A stretch of 11,737 nt of DNA from an uncultured Prevotella sp. (GCA_945863825.1 CAMBBY010000011.1:1-11737); one strand, 5' to 3'; counted from the first letter of the stretch, positions 1-5,785 are shown. Numbers and translations are program-made. Notes: generated by a model from the letters alone, not told the origin.

Positions 1-45
1 GATTCGCCTTAGTCTCGTGGGCTCGGAGATGTGTATAAGAGACAG
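1..45. other. Illumina Nextera i7 adapter remnant (contamination)
   Basis: Bases 12-45 match the Nextera read-2 transposase adapter, which starts GTCTCGTGGGCTCGG and ends with the 19-bp mosaic end AGATGTGTATAAGAGACAG. Bases 4-11 (TCGCCTTA) are the N701 index as written in the i7 primer, and GAT at 1-3 is the end of the P7 primer. This is library sequence, not genome. It marks the window start as a contig end, so the flanking gene is cut by assembly rather than biology. Confidence 0.97.
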
Positions 46-139
46 GATATACATATTCCGTCTTATCCACATAGAACTTGTCTTCTTTGCGGATGCGTTC
101 AAAGGTCTGTATGCCTATAGGATATAATTTTCTTGCCAT
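46..139 (-). CDS. AAA-ATPase-like protein, N-terminal fragment cut by contig end
   Basis: The minus strand starts at ATG 139 and reads MARKLYPIGIQTFERIRKED, then KFYVDKTEYVY, before the adapter interrupts it. This is the characteristic opening of the Bacteroidales AAA-ATPase_like family (PF09820), which usually carries a C-terminal PD-(D/E)XK nuclease domain (DUF1703) in proteins of 500-600 residues. The P-loop would lie just beyond the visible 31 residues. The start is supported by a promoter 27 nt upstream. The function of this family is unknown; its members are abundant, strain-variable accessory genes. Truncation is an assembly artefact, so the gene may be intact in the genome. Confidence 0.75.
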
Positions 140-165
140 AATCTCTTGCTTTACTTAATGCGATG

Positions 166-197
166 GCAAAGATAAGCATTTTTCTTGAAAGTAACAA
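166..197 (-). promoter_or_regulatory. Bacteroidota-type promoter of the partial ATPase gene
   Basis: On the minus strand, TTG (197-195), a 20-nt spacer and TATCTTTGC (174-166) match the Bacteroidota sigma-ABfr consensus (TTTG N19-21 TAnnTTTG). The -7 box lies 26 nt before the ATG at 139. No motif-triplet cluster is visible here, unlike the other ATPase promoters in the window. Confidence 0.75.
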
Positions 198-225
198 GTC
201 TATATGGATTATTTACAATTGGAAT

Positions 226-280
226 TCCCTATTGCGGTCATTTTAGTTCCTACTATAGGCGAGGCTTGGTCGCTAATATC
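226..280. repeat. Dispersed repeat, diverged copy of the 5413-5470 element
   Basis: The segment from TTCCCTATTGCGGTC through TTTTAGTTCCTACTATAGGC and GAGGCTTGGTCGCTAAT aligns with 5411-5470 (CCCTATAGCGGAGC, TTTTTAGTCCCTACTAGGGA, CGAGGCTTGATCCC) with scattered substitutions. Only one unit is present here, against three at the other locus. It lies between two minus-strand genes, and no coding signal accounts for it. Confidence 0.6.
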
Positions 281-330
281 CTATCATACATTTTCTTATT
301 ATATTCCGCCACAAATAATAAAAATAAACG

Positions 331-366
331 ATTTGGCGGTTTTCATAGGTATGAAAACCGCCAAAT
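331..366 (-). terminator. Perfect 16-bp hairpin, probable terminator of the barrel gene
   Basis: ATTTGGCGGTTTTCAT (331-346) and ATGAAAACCGCCAAAT (351-366) are perfect inverted repeats around a 4-nt AGGT loop. It lies 53 nt past the stop of the outer-membrane gene. Read on the minus strand the stem is followed by a T-rich run (CGTTTATTTTTATTATTTG). The plus strand lacks a T tract, so termination of the minus-strand transcript is the better reading. Confidence 0.7.
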
Positions 367-419
367 TATAACATATTGTATATTCTATGGCAGGATATAG
401 CATAAACATTGCCATACCA

Positions 420-1142
420 TTACAGCGTAAAACGATAGCCCACAGAAACCGTAAAGGCATTTGTCTTAGACTGGCTTGGCATATTGGCCATCTTATCCAC
501 CTTGCTCAATCCTAACTGATATCTCGCATCCAATATCACATTCTGATACTCGTAAGCCACGCCAATCGGAATAGAGACATCACATTTCTTAGCTGGCCAT
601 TTCTCATCAAAGGATTCTTTCTCCTCATACACCGAATGGCCGGAATTATCAATCGTAATTTCCGAAGAATCCCCCTTATATTTAGCATTACCCAAGAGGA
701 AGCCAGCCTGTACGCCCAGCAGCAAAGCCAACTGGCGTGTGACGTAGGCCTTCACCATCAGAGGCACTTGAATATAGTTCAGGTCCACGTGCTGGTTGTT
801 ATACCCCGTCAGCACCGTCTTGCCATTGTCCTTACTTTCCGTCTGATAACTTGGCCATCGGAAGCCCTGTTTGGCATAATAAGCTCCCAAGCTGATGCCC
901 ACCTGTTCAGTAGCCCGATATTCGAAATCAACACCGCCCATAAATCCAGCTTGATATTTGGATTTCATATAGTCAGCATTTTCTTCAGTAGTGAAATAGA
1001 TTTTATTATTACTCCAATTAGAGAGCACCACACCAATACGAGGGATAACAGATATTTTCCCCACAGGATTTTCTACATCTTGCGCCACGGCTGTCATTAC
1101 AGAAAGCACCATCAAGGCGACTGCCATCATATACTTTTTCAT
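420..1142 (-). CDS. Outer-membrane beta-barrel protein (PorT-like family)
   Basis: A protein of about 240 residues, probably an outer-membrane barrel of the OMP_b-brl_2/PorT-like type (PF13568). From the chosen start the first residues (MKKYMMAVALMVLSVMTAVA, then Q) are a signal peptide with an AVA|Q cleavage site. The mature part opens with a PRIGVVLSNW strand, alternates aromatic and polar residues (EYRATEQVGISLGAYYAKQGF, the family's central signature) and ends VGYRFTL, a typical C-terminal barrel strand. Longer starts at 1151 (MNSMKK) or 1184 only extend the signal peptide. It follows the 1258-2397 ATPase on the same strand with a 115-nt gap. No convincing TAnnTTTG box lies in that gap. 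Such proteins are usually small porin-like barrels; the ligand is unknown. Confidence 0.85.
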   Translation of the reverse strand: MKKYMMAVALMVLSVMTAVAQDVENPVGKISVIPRIGVVLSNWSNNKIYFTTEENADYMKSKYQAGFMGGVDFEYRATEQVGISLGAYYAKQGFRWPSYQTESKDNGKTVLTGYNNQHVDLNYIQVPLMVKAYVTRQLALLLGVQAGFLLGNAKYKGDSSEITIDNSGHSVYEEKESFDEKWPAKKCDVSIPIGVAYEYQNVILDARYQLGLSKVDKMANMPSQSKTNAFTVSVGYRFTL

Positions 1143-1203
1143 ACTATTCATATTTTGAGAATGATTATATAAGAAAAACGGCACAATTCCATAAATATTG
1201 CAT

Positions 1204-1219
1204 CAAGAATCTGCAATTT
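1204..1219 (+). repeat. Direct repeat bracketing the 1258-2397 ATPase, left copy
   Basis: CAAGAATCTGCAATTT here matches CAAGAAATCTGCAATTT at 2506-2522 in the same orientation, differing by one inserted A. The two copies lie just outside the ATPase gene and its promoter -7 box; the right copy includes the -33 TTG. This could mark a cassette boundary or duplication, or be chance in AT-rich DNA. Confidence 0.45.
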
Positions 1220-1257
1220 CAAGAAATAGACCTGCAAGCCAACGTACGTCTGCTTCA

Positions 1258-2397
1258 TTAGATTTGTCCTTTCCACAACATCTTGAAAAAATCCAACACG
1301 TAGATACATTCAATGTTTCCCATGCGTCGGTTTATCGGATCCAAGGAGACTACCAATTGGCGACTGTCAGGATAATCTTCCGCAAAAGCCTTCAGTCCCT
1401 TCAAATGGCGATACATAACCTCTTCCACCGACTTGATTTCAATCGCAATTCGGGCATCACCAATCACCGCATCAACCTCTAATCCCGTATAAGTACGCCA
1501 ATAGCTCAACTTCTCTTCACTCTCAGAATAAGAAAGCCATGCACGCAATTCCTGAATAACTAAATGTTCGAAGGCATGTCCATACTCAGCCGTACCTCGC
1601 ACCAACTCCTTTCGATGCAATAAATGATTGACGATTCCAACATCAAAATAATAGAAGCGAGGAGCTTGCACCAAGCGGCGCTTCAAAGTCTTCGTATAAG
1701 CTGGCATACGGAATCCCAACAACGTATCTTCCAATATATCAAAATAGCTAACTACCGTATTGGCACTAACCCCACAATCTTGGGCTATATTGTTATTGTT
1801 TACCATCTCGCCATCCGTAAGGGCAGCAACCTCCAAGAAACGTTGGAACGCATTCAGATTACGAACCAAAGCTTCTTCTTTGATTTCTTCCTTCAAATAG
1901 ACATCTATATAAGCAGATAGACGACGATGTGGATTCTTTGCCAAATAATGAGGCGGCAACATTCCATAGTTAATAGCTTGCTGGAGATTGAAGTTAGGAA
2001 TCTCTGTCGTTACAAATGGAAAAAGATATACAGGATATGCCCTTCCACCCAAAGTATTATACCCATTACGTTTCAACTTGCGAGCACTGGAGCCACACAA
2101 GATAAACACCAAGTTCTTTTCAGACATTAAGCGATGTACTTCGTTGAGCAATTCTGGCACCTCAGGTATTTCATCAATAATGACAAGTGTACCCTCCGAT
2201 TTGTCACAAAGCATCTCATACAACAATGTGGGGCGACGTTTCAATCGTCCTTTCATTGCGGTATCCAACAAGTCAATATAGATTGCATCGGGATATTTCT
2301 GACGCAAAAAAGTACTTTTTCCTGTCTGACGAGCACCAAACAAGAATATACTATCTTCTAACTCTTTATCTATGTGACATATACGTTCAAACATCAT
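1258..2397 (-). CDS. AAA ATPase with DUF4143 domain (AAA_14 + PD-(D/E)XK-like)
   Basis: A 379-residue ATPase of the AAA_14 (PF13173) + DUF4143 (PF13635) family, normal length. Walker A is GARQTGKS at about 21-28, Walker B VIIDEIPE at 72-79, and a sensor-like strand FILCGSSARKLKR at 98-110. A helix-turn-helix-like segment (NNIAQDCGVSANTVVSYFDI) lies at about 202-221. The C-terminal nuclease-like core shows GLEVD (305-309) and IEIK (319-322), so D309, E320 and K322 fit an intact PD-(D/E)XK site. The family has no settled function; nucleic-acid handling is inferred from the fold. It has its own promoter and a gene-specific motif triplet, and near-identical 16-17 bp direct repeats lie at 1204-1219 and 2506-2522, bracketing it. 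No sign of decay. Confidence 0.9.
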   Translation of the reverse strand: MMFERICHIDKELEDSIFLFGARQTGKSTFLRQKYPDAIYIDLLDTAMKGRLKRRPTLLYEMLCDKSEGTLVIIDEIPEVPELLNEVHRLMSEKNLVFILCGSSARKLKRNGYNTLGGRAYPVYLFPFVTTEIPNFNLQQAINYGMLPPHYLAKNPHRRLSAYIDVYLKEEIKEEALVRNLNAFQRFLEVAALTDGEMVNNNNIAQDCGVSANTVVSYFDILEDTLLGFRMPAYTKTLKRRLVQAPRFYYFDVGIVNHLLHRKELVRGTAEYGHAFEHLVIQELRAWLSYSESEEKLSYWRTYTGLEVDAVIGDARIAIEIKSVEEVMYRHLKGLKAFAEDYPDSRQLVVSLDPINRRMGNIECIYVLDFFKMLWKGQI

Positions 2398-2419
2398 TGA
2401 ATCATTTAATCGTTTTTAC

Positions 2420-2476
2420 TGCGGATTTTCAATGAAAATCCGCAACACTACTGAGGATATTCCATAAAAATCCGCA
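2420..2476 (-). promoter_or_regulatory. Motif triplet in the ATPase leader (core TGCGGATTTT)
   Basis: TGCGGATTTTC (2420-2430) and GAAAATCCGCA (2434-2444) form a perfect inverted pair around AAT. A third copy, AAAATCCGCA (2467-2476), directly abuts the -7 box. In the direction of transcription the single copy comes first, then the tight pair. This looks like an operator set or leader hairpin for the 1258-2397 ATPase. Autoregulation is inferred. Confidence 0.65.
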
Positions 2477-2508
2477 GCAAAGATACGATTATTTCTTGAG
2501 ACGACCAA
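2477..2508 (-). promoter_or_regulatory. Promoter of the DUF4143 ATPase gene
   Basis: On the minus strand TTG (2508-2506), 20 nt, then TATCTTTGC (2485-2477). The leader to the ATG at 2397 is about 75 nt and contains the motif triplet. Upstream, 2523-2640 is AT-rich with no gene or clear structure that I can recognise. Confidence 0.8.
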
Positions 2509-2644
2509 GAAATCTGCAATTTTTCTTATGACGCATTCCCCCATATTTCTCAAGTTTCTTATTCGTTATGCAAACGAAGCTGATTACCCAAGCAAGTAAC
2601 TTTAGTTAAAGTTCAACAATAAATATCACTTTAATTATCAGACA

Positions 2645-2689
2645 TTTGGAAATATCTTTGAAAAAGATTATCTTTGTGCAAGATATTTC
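2645..2689 (+). promoter_or_regulatory. Promoter with overlapping inverted repeats, of the ATPase stub
   Basis: TTTG (2645-2648), 20 nt, then TATCTTTG (2669-2676) match the Bacteroidota consensus. Inverted arms GAAATATCTT (2649-2658) and AAGATATTTC (2680-2689) enclose it, with an inner AAAGATTATCTTT palindrome over the -7 box. It drives a 39-codon remnant at 2703. Confidence 0.65.
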
Positions 2690-2702
2690 TAATGCAAAGC
2701 TT

Positions 2703-2822
2703 ATGGAATTTAAGAAACTCATAGATAGAGGGGCAGAATTAGAGCGAATGAATGAAGCCCTTCATAGAGAAGAGACTCAGTTTATCGGCATTTTTGGGAT
2801 AGAGAAAGTTTGTCGTGTCTAA
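2703..2822 (+). pseudogene. N-terminal stub of an Archaeal_ATPase/DUF234-type ATPase
   Basis: The ORF reads MEFKKLIDRGAELERMNEAL, then HREETQFIGIFGIEKVCRV and stop (39 residues). The layout (I-x-R-x-x-E-L, ..., FIxIFG) parallels the start of the intact ATPase at 3485 (IIGREQEIKEIEALYQ...FAVVYGRRRVGKT). However, the P-loop segment is degraded: IFGIEKVCRV stands where YGRRRVGKT is expected, and the frame then ends. Its promoter is well preserved, so a short transcript may still be made. A real 39-aa protein is possible but less likely. It is too short for the gene-size criteria usually applied. Confidence 0.6.
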
Positions 2823-2886
2823 CTATAGGCGTAAATCAAGAGGTACAACAATTAATATTTTTTCAACGCCAAATTTTAATTGGTTG

Positions 2887-2924
2887 CTATTCAGCAGTCC
2901 CTATTTATAGGAGTTGCTGAATAG
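2887..2924. other. Inverted repeat hairpin between gene remnants
   Basis: CTATTCAGCA (2887-2896) and TGCTGAATAG (2915-2924) are perfect 10-bp arms; the loop has an inner CCTA/TAGG pair. The plus side is followed by a moderately T-rich stretch, so it may be an old terminator of the stub upstream, or a dispersed palindrome. Confidence 0.5.
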
Positions 2925-2981
2925 TTACATTGTTTGCTCTTCAAATATTGTTTGCACACAAGAAAAGAAATGGTAGATCTT

Positions 2982-3135
2982 TTATTTGACAATATATCCC
3001 GTGCCTCTTCCTTTCCCTACTTTTTGGATTTCTCCAGCATCCAGCATTTCTTTTAATGTTCGTTCGATGGTGCTGATACTGATGTCTGGGCAAAAGGCGG
3101 AGATGTCGGTCTTGGTAATATCTGCCCAAAAATGA
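2982..3135 (-). pseudogene. C-terminal winged-helix stub, Fic-family-like
   Basis: The minus strand encodes FWADITKTDISAFCPDIS, then ISTIERTLKEMLDAGEIQ and KVGKGRGTGYIVK before a TAA at 2984-2982. This is a winged helix: recognition-helix pattern DISISTIERTLKEMLDAG followed by a wing KVGKGRGTGY. It is like the HTH at the C-terminus of many Bacteroidales Fic proteins. An in-frame TAA lies five codons before the first recognisable residues and no ATG is available, so the body of the gene is gone. Exact parent family is inferred. It could be the lost tail of the Fic gene whose start survives at 4917-4973, since both lie on the minus strand in the correct order. Confidence 0.55.
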
Positions 3136-3140
3136 ATTTA

Positions 3141-3191
3141 TCTGCCTCATTTTGATATCAAATGAGGCAGAAAAATCGAAAATGAGGCAGA
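3141..3191 (-). promoter_or_regulatory. Motif triplet (core TCTGCCTCATTT)
   Basis: TCTGCCTCATTT (from 3141) and AAATGAGGCAGA (3160-3171) form a near-perfect palindrome centred on TGATATCA. A third copy, AAAATGAGGCAGA, follows in direct orientation (about 3179-3191). On the minus strand the single copy precedes the tight pair, as at 2420-2476. It directly abuts the winged-helix stub. No -7 box is seen beside it. Confidence 0.65.
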
Positions 3192-3196
3192 AAAAC

Positions 3197-3316
3197 CTAC
3201 TTTGTCACAAAATTCCTAATGTTTTTGATCGCTTCATCACATTTTCCTGCTTTTGAAGGGACAATACCTAATGCACTTTTCACTTCTTCATATCTCACTA
3301 CATTTTTTATATTCAT
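3197..3316 (-). CDS. Uncharacterised 39-aa ORF, possibly a remnant
   Basis: ATG at 3316 opens MNIKNVVRYEEVKSALGIVP, followed by SKAGKCDEAIKNIRNFVTK and TAG. The composition is protein-like and helical, with Lys/Glu-rich amphipathic stretches and no low complexity. No family is recognised, no clear promoter is seen, and the frame is open only a few codons further upstream. It lies between the motif triplet at 3141-3191 and the operator set of the 3485 ATPase, in a stretch otherwise made of gene fragments. A fragment of a larger gene is as likely as a genuine small protein. Confidence 0.3.
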   Translation of the reverse strand: MNIKNVVRYEEVKSALGIVPSKAGKCDEAIKNIRNFVTK

Positions 3317-3373
3317 TACGAAATCTATTCGATCATATTATGTAGCGAACTATGTTTATACTTAAAAAATATC

Positions 3374-3442
3374 GTTATTCTGCGCCAAATGCCTTTTTTA
3401 ACCCATTTGGCGCAAAATAACCGTTCGTTATTTTGCGCCAAA
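3374..3442 (+). promoter_or_regulatory. Motif triplet of the DUF234 ATPase (core TTTTGCGCCAAA)
   Basis: Copies are GTTATTCTGCGCCAAATG (3374-3391), CATTTGGCGCAAAATAAC (3404-3421, inverted) and GTTATTTTGCGCCAAA (3427-3442). Copies two and three form a perfect 16-bp inverted pair with a 5-nt loop; copy one differs by one base. The third copy contains the -33 TTTG, so a protein bound here would compete with RNA polymerase. An extra half, TTTGGCGCAAA, lies downstream of the gene at 4984-4994. Confidence 0.75.
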
Positions 3443-3463
3443 CAATATTTTTAGTATCTTTGC
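3432..3463 (+). promoter_or_regulatory. Promoter of the DUF234 ATPase gene
   Basis: TTTG (3432-3435), 19 nt, then TATCTTTGC (3455-3463), 21 nt before the ATG at 3485. The -33 element is inside the third motif copy. Confidence 0.8.
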
Positions 3464-3484
3464 AGCGGAATAACGACTAAGCGT

Positions 3485-4924
3485 ATGGCACAGAAGATTA
3501 TCGGAAGAGAACAGGAAATCAAAGAGATAGAGGCTCTATACCAGGCAAACAAGCCTGTGTTTGCTGTTGTTTATGGCAGAAGACGAGTGGGAAAGACATT
3601 TCTGGTTAGGGAATTGTTGGACAAGAAACTCACCTTCTATCATACTGGTCTGTCACCATACGAGTTGAAAGGAAAGAAACTGAAGGAGCATCAGCTCAGC
3701 AACTTCTATTCTTCACTCGTCAAATACGGCAGTGACATCAAGACAGTTCCGACCGACTGGTTGGAAGCATTTGATGCACTCATCAAACTCTTGGAAAAGC
3801 AAGACCAAAGCAAACGCCAAGTTGTCTTCATCGACGAGTTGCCTTGGATGGACACTCCACGCTCAGGCTTTATCACAGCACTGGAACATTTCTGGAATGG
3901 ATGGGGAGCAGGAAGAGAGAACTTGATGCTGATAGTTTGCGGTTCTGCGACATCTTGGATTTCAGACAAGTTGCTCAACAACAGAGGAGGTCTCTTCGAC
4001 AGAACGACCGACGAGATTAAGCTTCGCCCATTCACTTTGGGCGAATGTGAAAGTTATTACAAGGAAAATGGTATTGTGATGTCGAAGTATGACCAAGTGC
4101 AATGCTACATGGCTACAGGTGGCATACCTTATTATATATCTATGCTCCAAAAAGGGAAAAGTCTGGCACAAAACATCGACCGTCTATTCTTCGAATCTAA
4201 TGCCAAACTAAGCTTGGAGTTCGACCGTCTCTACTCTTCTCTCTTCACCAATGCCGAAGACTGCAAGAAGATAGTTCGACTGCTTGCCCAAAAGCAACAA
4301 GGTTTTACGAGAAAGGAAATTACGGAGCTAACTAAAATGCCTGATGGTGGAGGCTTATCTGCAACCTTAAAGACATTAGAAGTAAGTGACTTTATAGCAT
4401 CCTATGTCAAATATGGCTATCCGAAGCGAGAAGTCTATTATCGCCTCACCGACTTCTACAGCAAGTTCTACCTCTCTTTCATAGATGGCAAAAAGACCAC
4501 CAATCCTCGTTTTTGGCAAGACAACCTGCTCACTCCTGCCCTTACGGCATGGAGAGGGTTTACTTTTGAGTCACTTTGCTTCTATCACCTGCCACAAATC
4601 AAGCAAGCCCTTGGCATCAGTGGCGTGCAAACAGAAGCTACTCCTTGGAAAAGTCGCAAGGAAAAAGATGGGGCACAGATAGACTTGGTGATAGACCGTG
4701 CTGACCATGTTAGCAATATCTGCGAAATGAAATTCTGTGAGGACGATTTCTCCATCAATGCATCCTACGACAAGAACTTGCGCCATAAACTCAGTACATT
4801 CGTGGAAGAGACCAAATGCAAGAATGCCCTCCACCTAACGCTTGTCACGACATACGGATTGAAATTCAATGAGTATGCAGGACGAGTACAAAGCGTTATC
4901 ACAATGGAGGATTTGTTCAGATGA
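3485..4924 (+). CDS. AAA ATPase, Archaeal_ATPase + DUF234 (PD-(D/E)XK)
   Basis: A full-length 479-residue ATPase of the Archaeal_ATPase (PF01637) + DUF234 (PF03008) family. Walker A is GRRRVGKT at 31-38, Walker B VVFIDELPW at 113-121, followed by a sensor strand LIVCGSATSW (149-158). A winged-helix region lies at about 257-320 (TRKEITELTK... FIASYVKYG). The C-terminal nuclease-like core has QIDLVID (398-404) and ICEMKF (412-417), so D400, E414 and K416 are in place. The biological role is unsettled; nucleic-acid processing is inferred from the fold. It has its own promoter and operator-like triplet. Its last codons overlap a truncated Fic gene on the other strand, which suggests that it arrived by recombination. 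No frameshift or missing key residue is seen. Confidence 0.9.
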   Translation: MAQKIIGREQEIKEIEALYQANKPVFAVVYGRRRVGKTFLVRELLDKKLTFYHTGLSPYELKGKKLKEHQLSNFYSSLVKYGSDIKTVPTDWLEAFDALIKLLEKQDQSKRQVVFIDELPWMDTPRSGFITALEHFWNGWGAGRENLMLIVCGSATSWISDKLLNNRGGLFDRTTDEIKLRPFTLGECESYYKENGIVMSKYDQVQCYMATGGIPYYISMLQKGKSLAQNIDRLFFESNAKLSLEFDRLYSSLFTNAEDCKKIVRLLAQKQQGFTRKEITELTKMPDGGGLSATLKTLEVSDFIASYVKYGYPKREVYYRLTDFYSKFYLSFIDGKKTTNPRFWQDNLLTPALTAWRGFTFESLCFYHLPQIKQALGISGVQTEATPWKSRKEKDGAQIDLVIDRADHVSNICEMKFCEDDFSINASYDKNLRHKLSTFVEETKCKNALHLTLVTTYGLKFNEYAGRVQSVITMEDLFR

Positions 4925-4973
4925 TGTGAGGCCAATCCTCTTGCTGCCAAATATACATTGTTGCTTCCCTCAT
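4917..4973 (-). pseudogene. N-terminal stub of a Fic/DUF4172 protein
   Basis: ATG 4973 reads MREATMYIWQQEDWPHII and stops. The segment MYIWQQEDWPHI is the hallmark opening of DUF4172 (PF13776), the N-terminal domain of Bacteroidales Fic AMP-transferase-type proteins (usually about 370 residues). Homology ends exactly where the minus strand runs into the last codons of the 3485-4924 ATPase; the stop (4919-4917) lies inside that gene. Its promoter and motif triplet are intact. The Fic catalytic motif HPFxxGNG is absent from the window, so the gene is dead here. A second start at 4958 (MYIW) is also plausible. Confidence 0.7.
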
Positions 4974-4983
4974 AATTGATTCT

Positions 4984-5021
4984 TTTGGCGCAAATATAAA
5001 GCATTTTATCGGATTATGCAA
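4984..5021 (-). promoter_or_regulatory. Fic-stub promoter with a TTTGGCGCAAA site
   Basis: On the minus strand TTG (5021-5019), 20 nt, then TATATTTGC (4998-4990). The -7 box overlaps TTTGGCGCAAA (4984-4994), identical over 11 bases to the operator core of the neighbouring ATPase (3406-3416). Transcription would run into the ATPase 3' end as antisense RNA. Confidence 0.7.
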
Positions 5022-5368
5022 GTTTTGCGGAGATTATTCGCATTATTCTCCGCAAAAATGCGGAGAATAGGAGAAAATAGCATCGCTATAGCGACTAAAT
5101 CGAGTAGAACCTTGCTGTTATCTACTGGGATGCCCATCGCCGACTCCACCAGATGGTTGTCGATATTCACACCCAGTTCCCCCTCTTCTATCACCTGCTT
5201 ATTTGCATAGTCGAGATGATAGGTTAATCTTCCGTCTTTCTGTTCGAAGACGAAGTTGTATTTGCCGTCAGGCGACTGCAATGCTTGCTGAGGATACACT
5301 TGCTCTACTACACCCCATATTAAGAACAAGAAGAGCAAAACACCCTTCATTCGATTTTTACATGTCAT
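5006..5368 (-). pseudogene. GH97 glycoside hydrolase, N-terminal stub
   Basis: The start carries a signal peptide (MKGVLLFLFLIWGVVEQVYP from the internal Met at 5350; an earlier Met lies at 5368). The mature part, QSPDGKYNFVFEQKDGRLTY and HLDYANKQVIEEGELGVNID, is the start of the GH97_N domain (PF14508) of SusB-type alpha-glucosidases/galactosidases, which are about 650-700 residues long. Homology stops near 5115 (after GIPVDN). The rest of the open frame (SKVLLDLVAIAMLFSPILRI...) is read-through into a repeat-like palindrome (TCGCTATAGCGA near 5087-5098) and the Fic regulatory region. The catalytic domain is missing, so it is inactive. It is a remnant of a polysaccharide-utilisation locus. 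Confidence 0.75.
5023..5068 (-). promoter_or_regulatory. Motif triplet of the Fic stub (core TTTTGCGGAGA)
   Basis: TTTTGCGGAGAT (5023-5034), ATTCTCCGCAAAA (5045-5057) and TGCGGAGAAT (5059-5068) are three copies in alternating orientation, immediately upstream of the -33 box. The first two pair over 11 bp, the last two over 10 bp. The layout is the same idea as at the ATPase genes, with a different core. Confidence 0.65.
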
Positions 5369-5428
5369 ATTCCTTATTGTTTTGTTTCGTTATTACTTTA
5401 TCATTGTTTCCATCCCTATAGCGGAGCT

Positions 5429-5522
5429 TTTTAGTCCCTACTAGGGACGAGGCTTGATCCCTATTAGGGACGAGGCTCAATCGCTAGTAGGGACGAGGCT
5501 CAATCGCTAGTAGGGACTAAAA
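5429..5522. repeat. 23-bp tandem repeat array within an inverted repeat
   Basis: Three 23-bp units lie at 5448-5470, 5471-5493 and 5494-5516. The last two are identical (CGAGGCTCAATCGCTAGTAG + GGA); the first differs by a few bases. The array is bounded by perfect 12-bp inverted ends, TTTTAGTCCCTA (5429-5440) and TAGGGACTAAAA (5511-5522). It lies between the divergent GH97 stub and the MNT operon. A diverged single-unit relative is at 226-280. Confidence 0.85.
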
Positions 5523-5621
5523 GGCGACACTATTGGGTGTGTCTATCGCTTATATGGATAATACGCACTAAATGGACTTATTACTTAAAACGAATGATAA
5601 ATGAAAATATTTCCCTCATTT

Positions 5622-5774
5622 ATGCGAGAGTTACGAAAAAAGTTTGTATTTTTGCAGTGGGTTCGTAATGAAGCATCTTACAAGATAAAATCACGTAACC
5701 GAGAAGTCATCTTCAAGGGCATCGAGCTATCATGCTATTACGAAGGGTATGAAAGAGTGAAATATAGGACATAA
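5622..5774 (+). CDS. Uncharacterised 50-aa ORF ahead of the MNT operon
   Basis: ATG 5622 gives MRELRKKFVFLQWVRNEASY, then KIKSRNREVIFKGIELSCYY and EGYERVKYRT, ending 11 nt before the nucleotidyltransferase start. The composition is protein-like (basic N-terminus, then mixed aromatic/charged residues). No family is recognised. A promoter-like TATTTTTGC falls inside codons 9-11, so this may instead be the 5' leader of the operon that happens to be open. It could also be the tail of a lost upstream gene. Confidence 0.35.
   Translation: MRELRKKFVFLQWVRNEASYKIKSRNREVIFKGIELSCYYEGYERVKYRT
5647..5655 (+). promoter_or_regulatory. Possible -7 box of the MNT operon
   Basis: TATTTTTGC fits TAnnTTTG, but no TTTG/TTG is found 19-21 nt upstream, so support is partial. 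It would give a leader of about 125 nt. Confidence 0.4.
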
Positions 5775-5785
5775 ATATTATAACA

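Noticed and set aside
185..400. 71-residue ORF on the plus strand
   Set aside because: It runs through the dispersed repeat and the terminator hairpin and has no protein-like pattern.
2941..3150. 69-residue ORF on the minus strand
   Set aside because: Arg/His-rich out-of-frame shadow of the winged-helix remnant, which reads well in the neighbouring frame.
4765..5004. 79-residue minus-strand ORF antisense to the DUF234 ATPase
   Set aside because: It is a shadow frame; the Fic/DUF4172 stub in another frame explains the signal there.
5448..5516. Tandem 23-bp units considered as a CRISPR array
   Set aside because: Units abut without spacers, and no cas gene is present.
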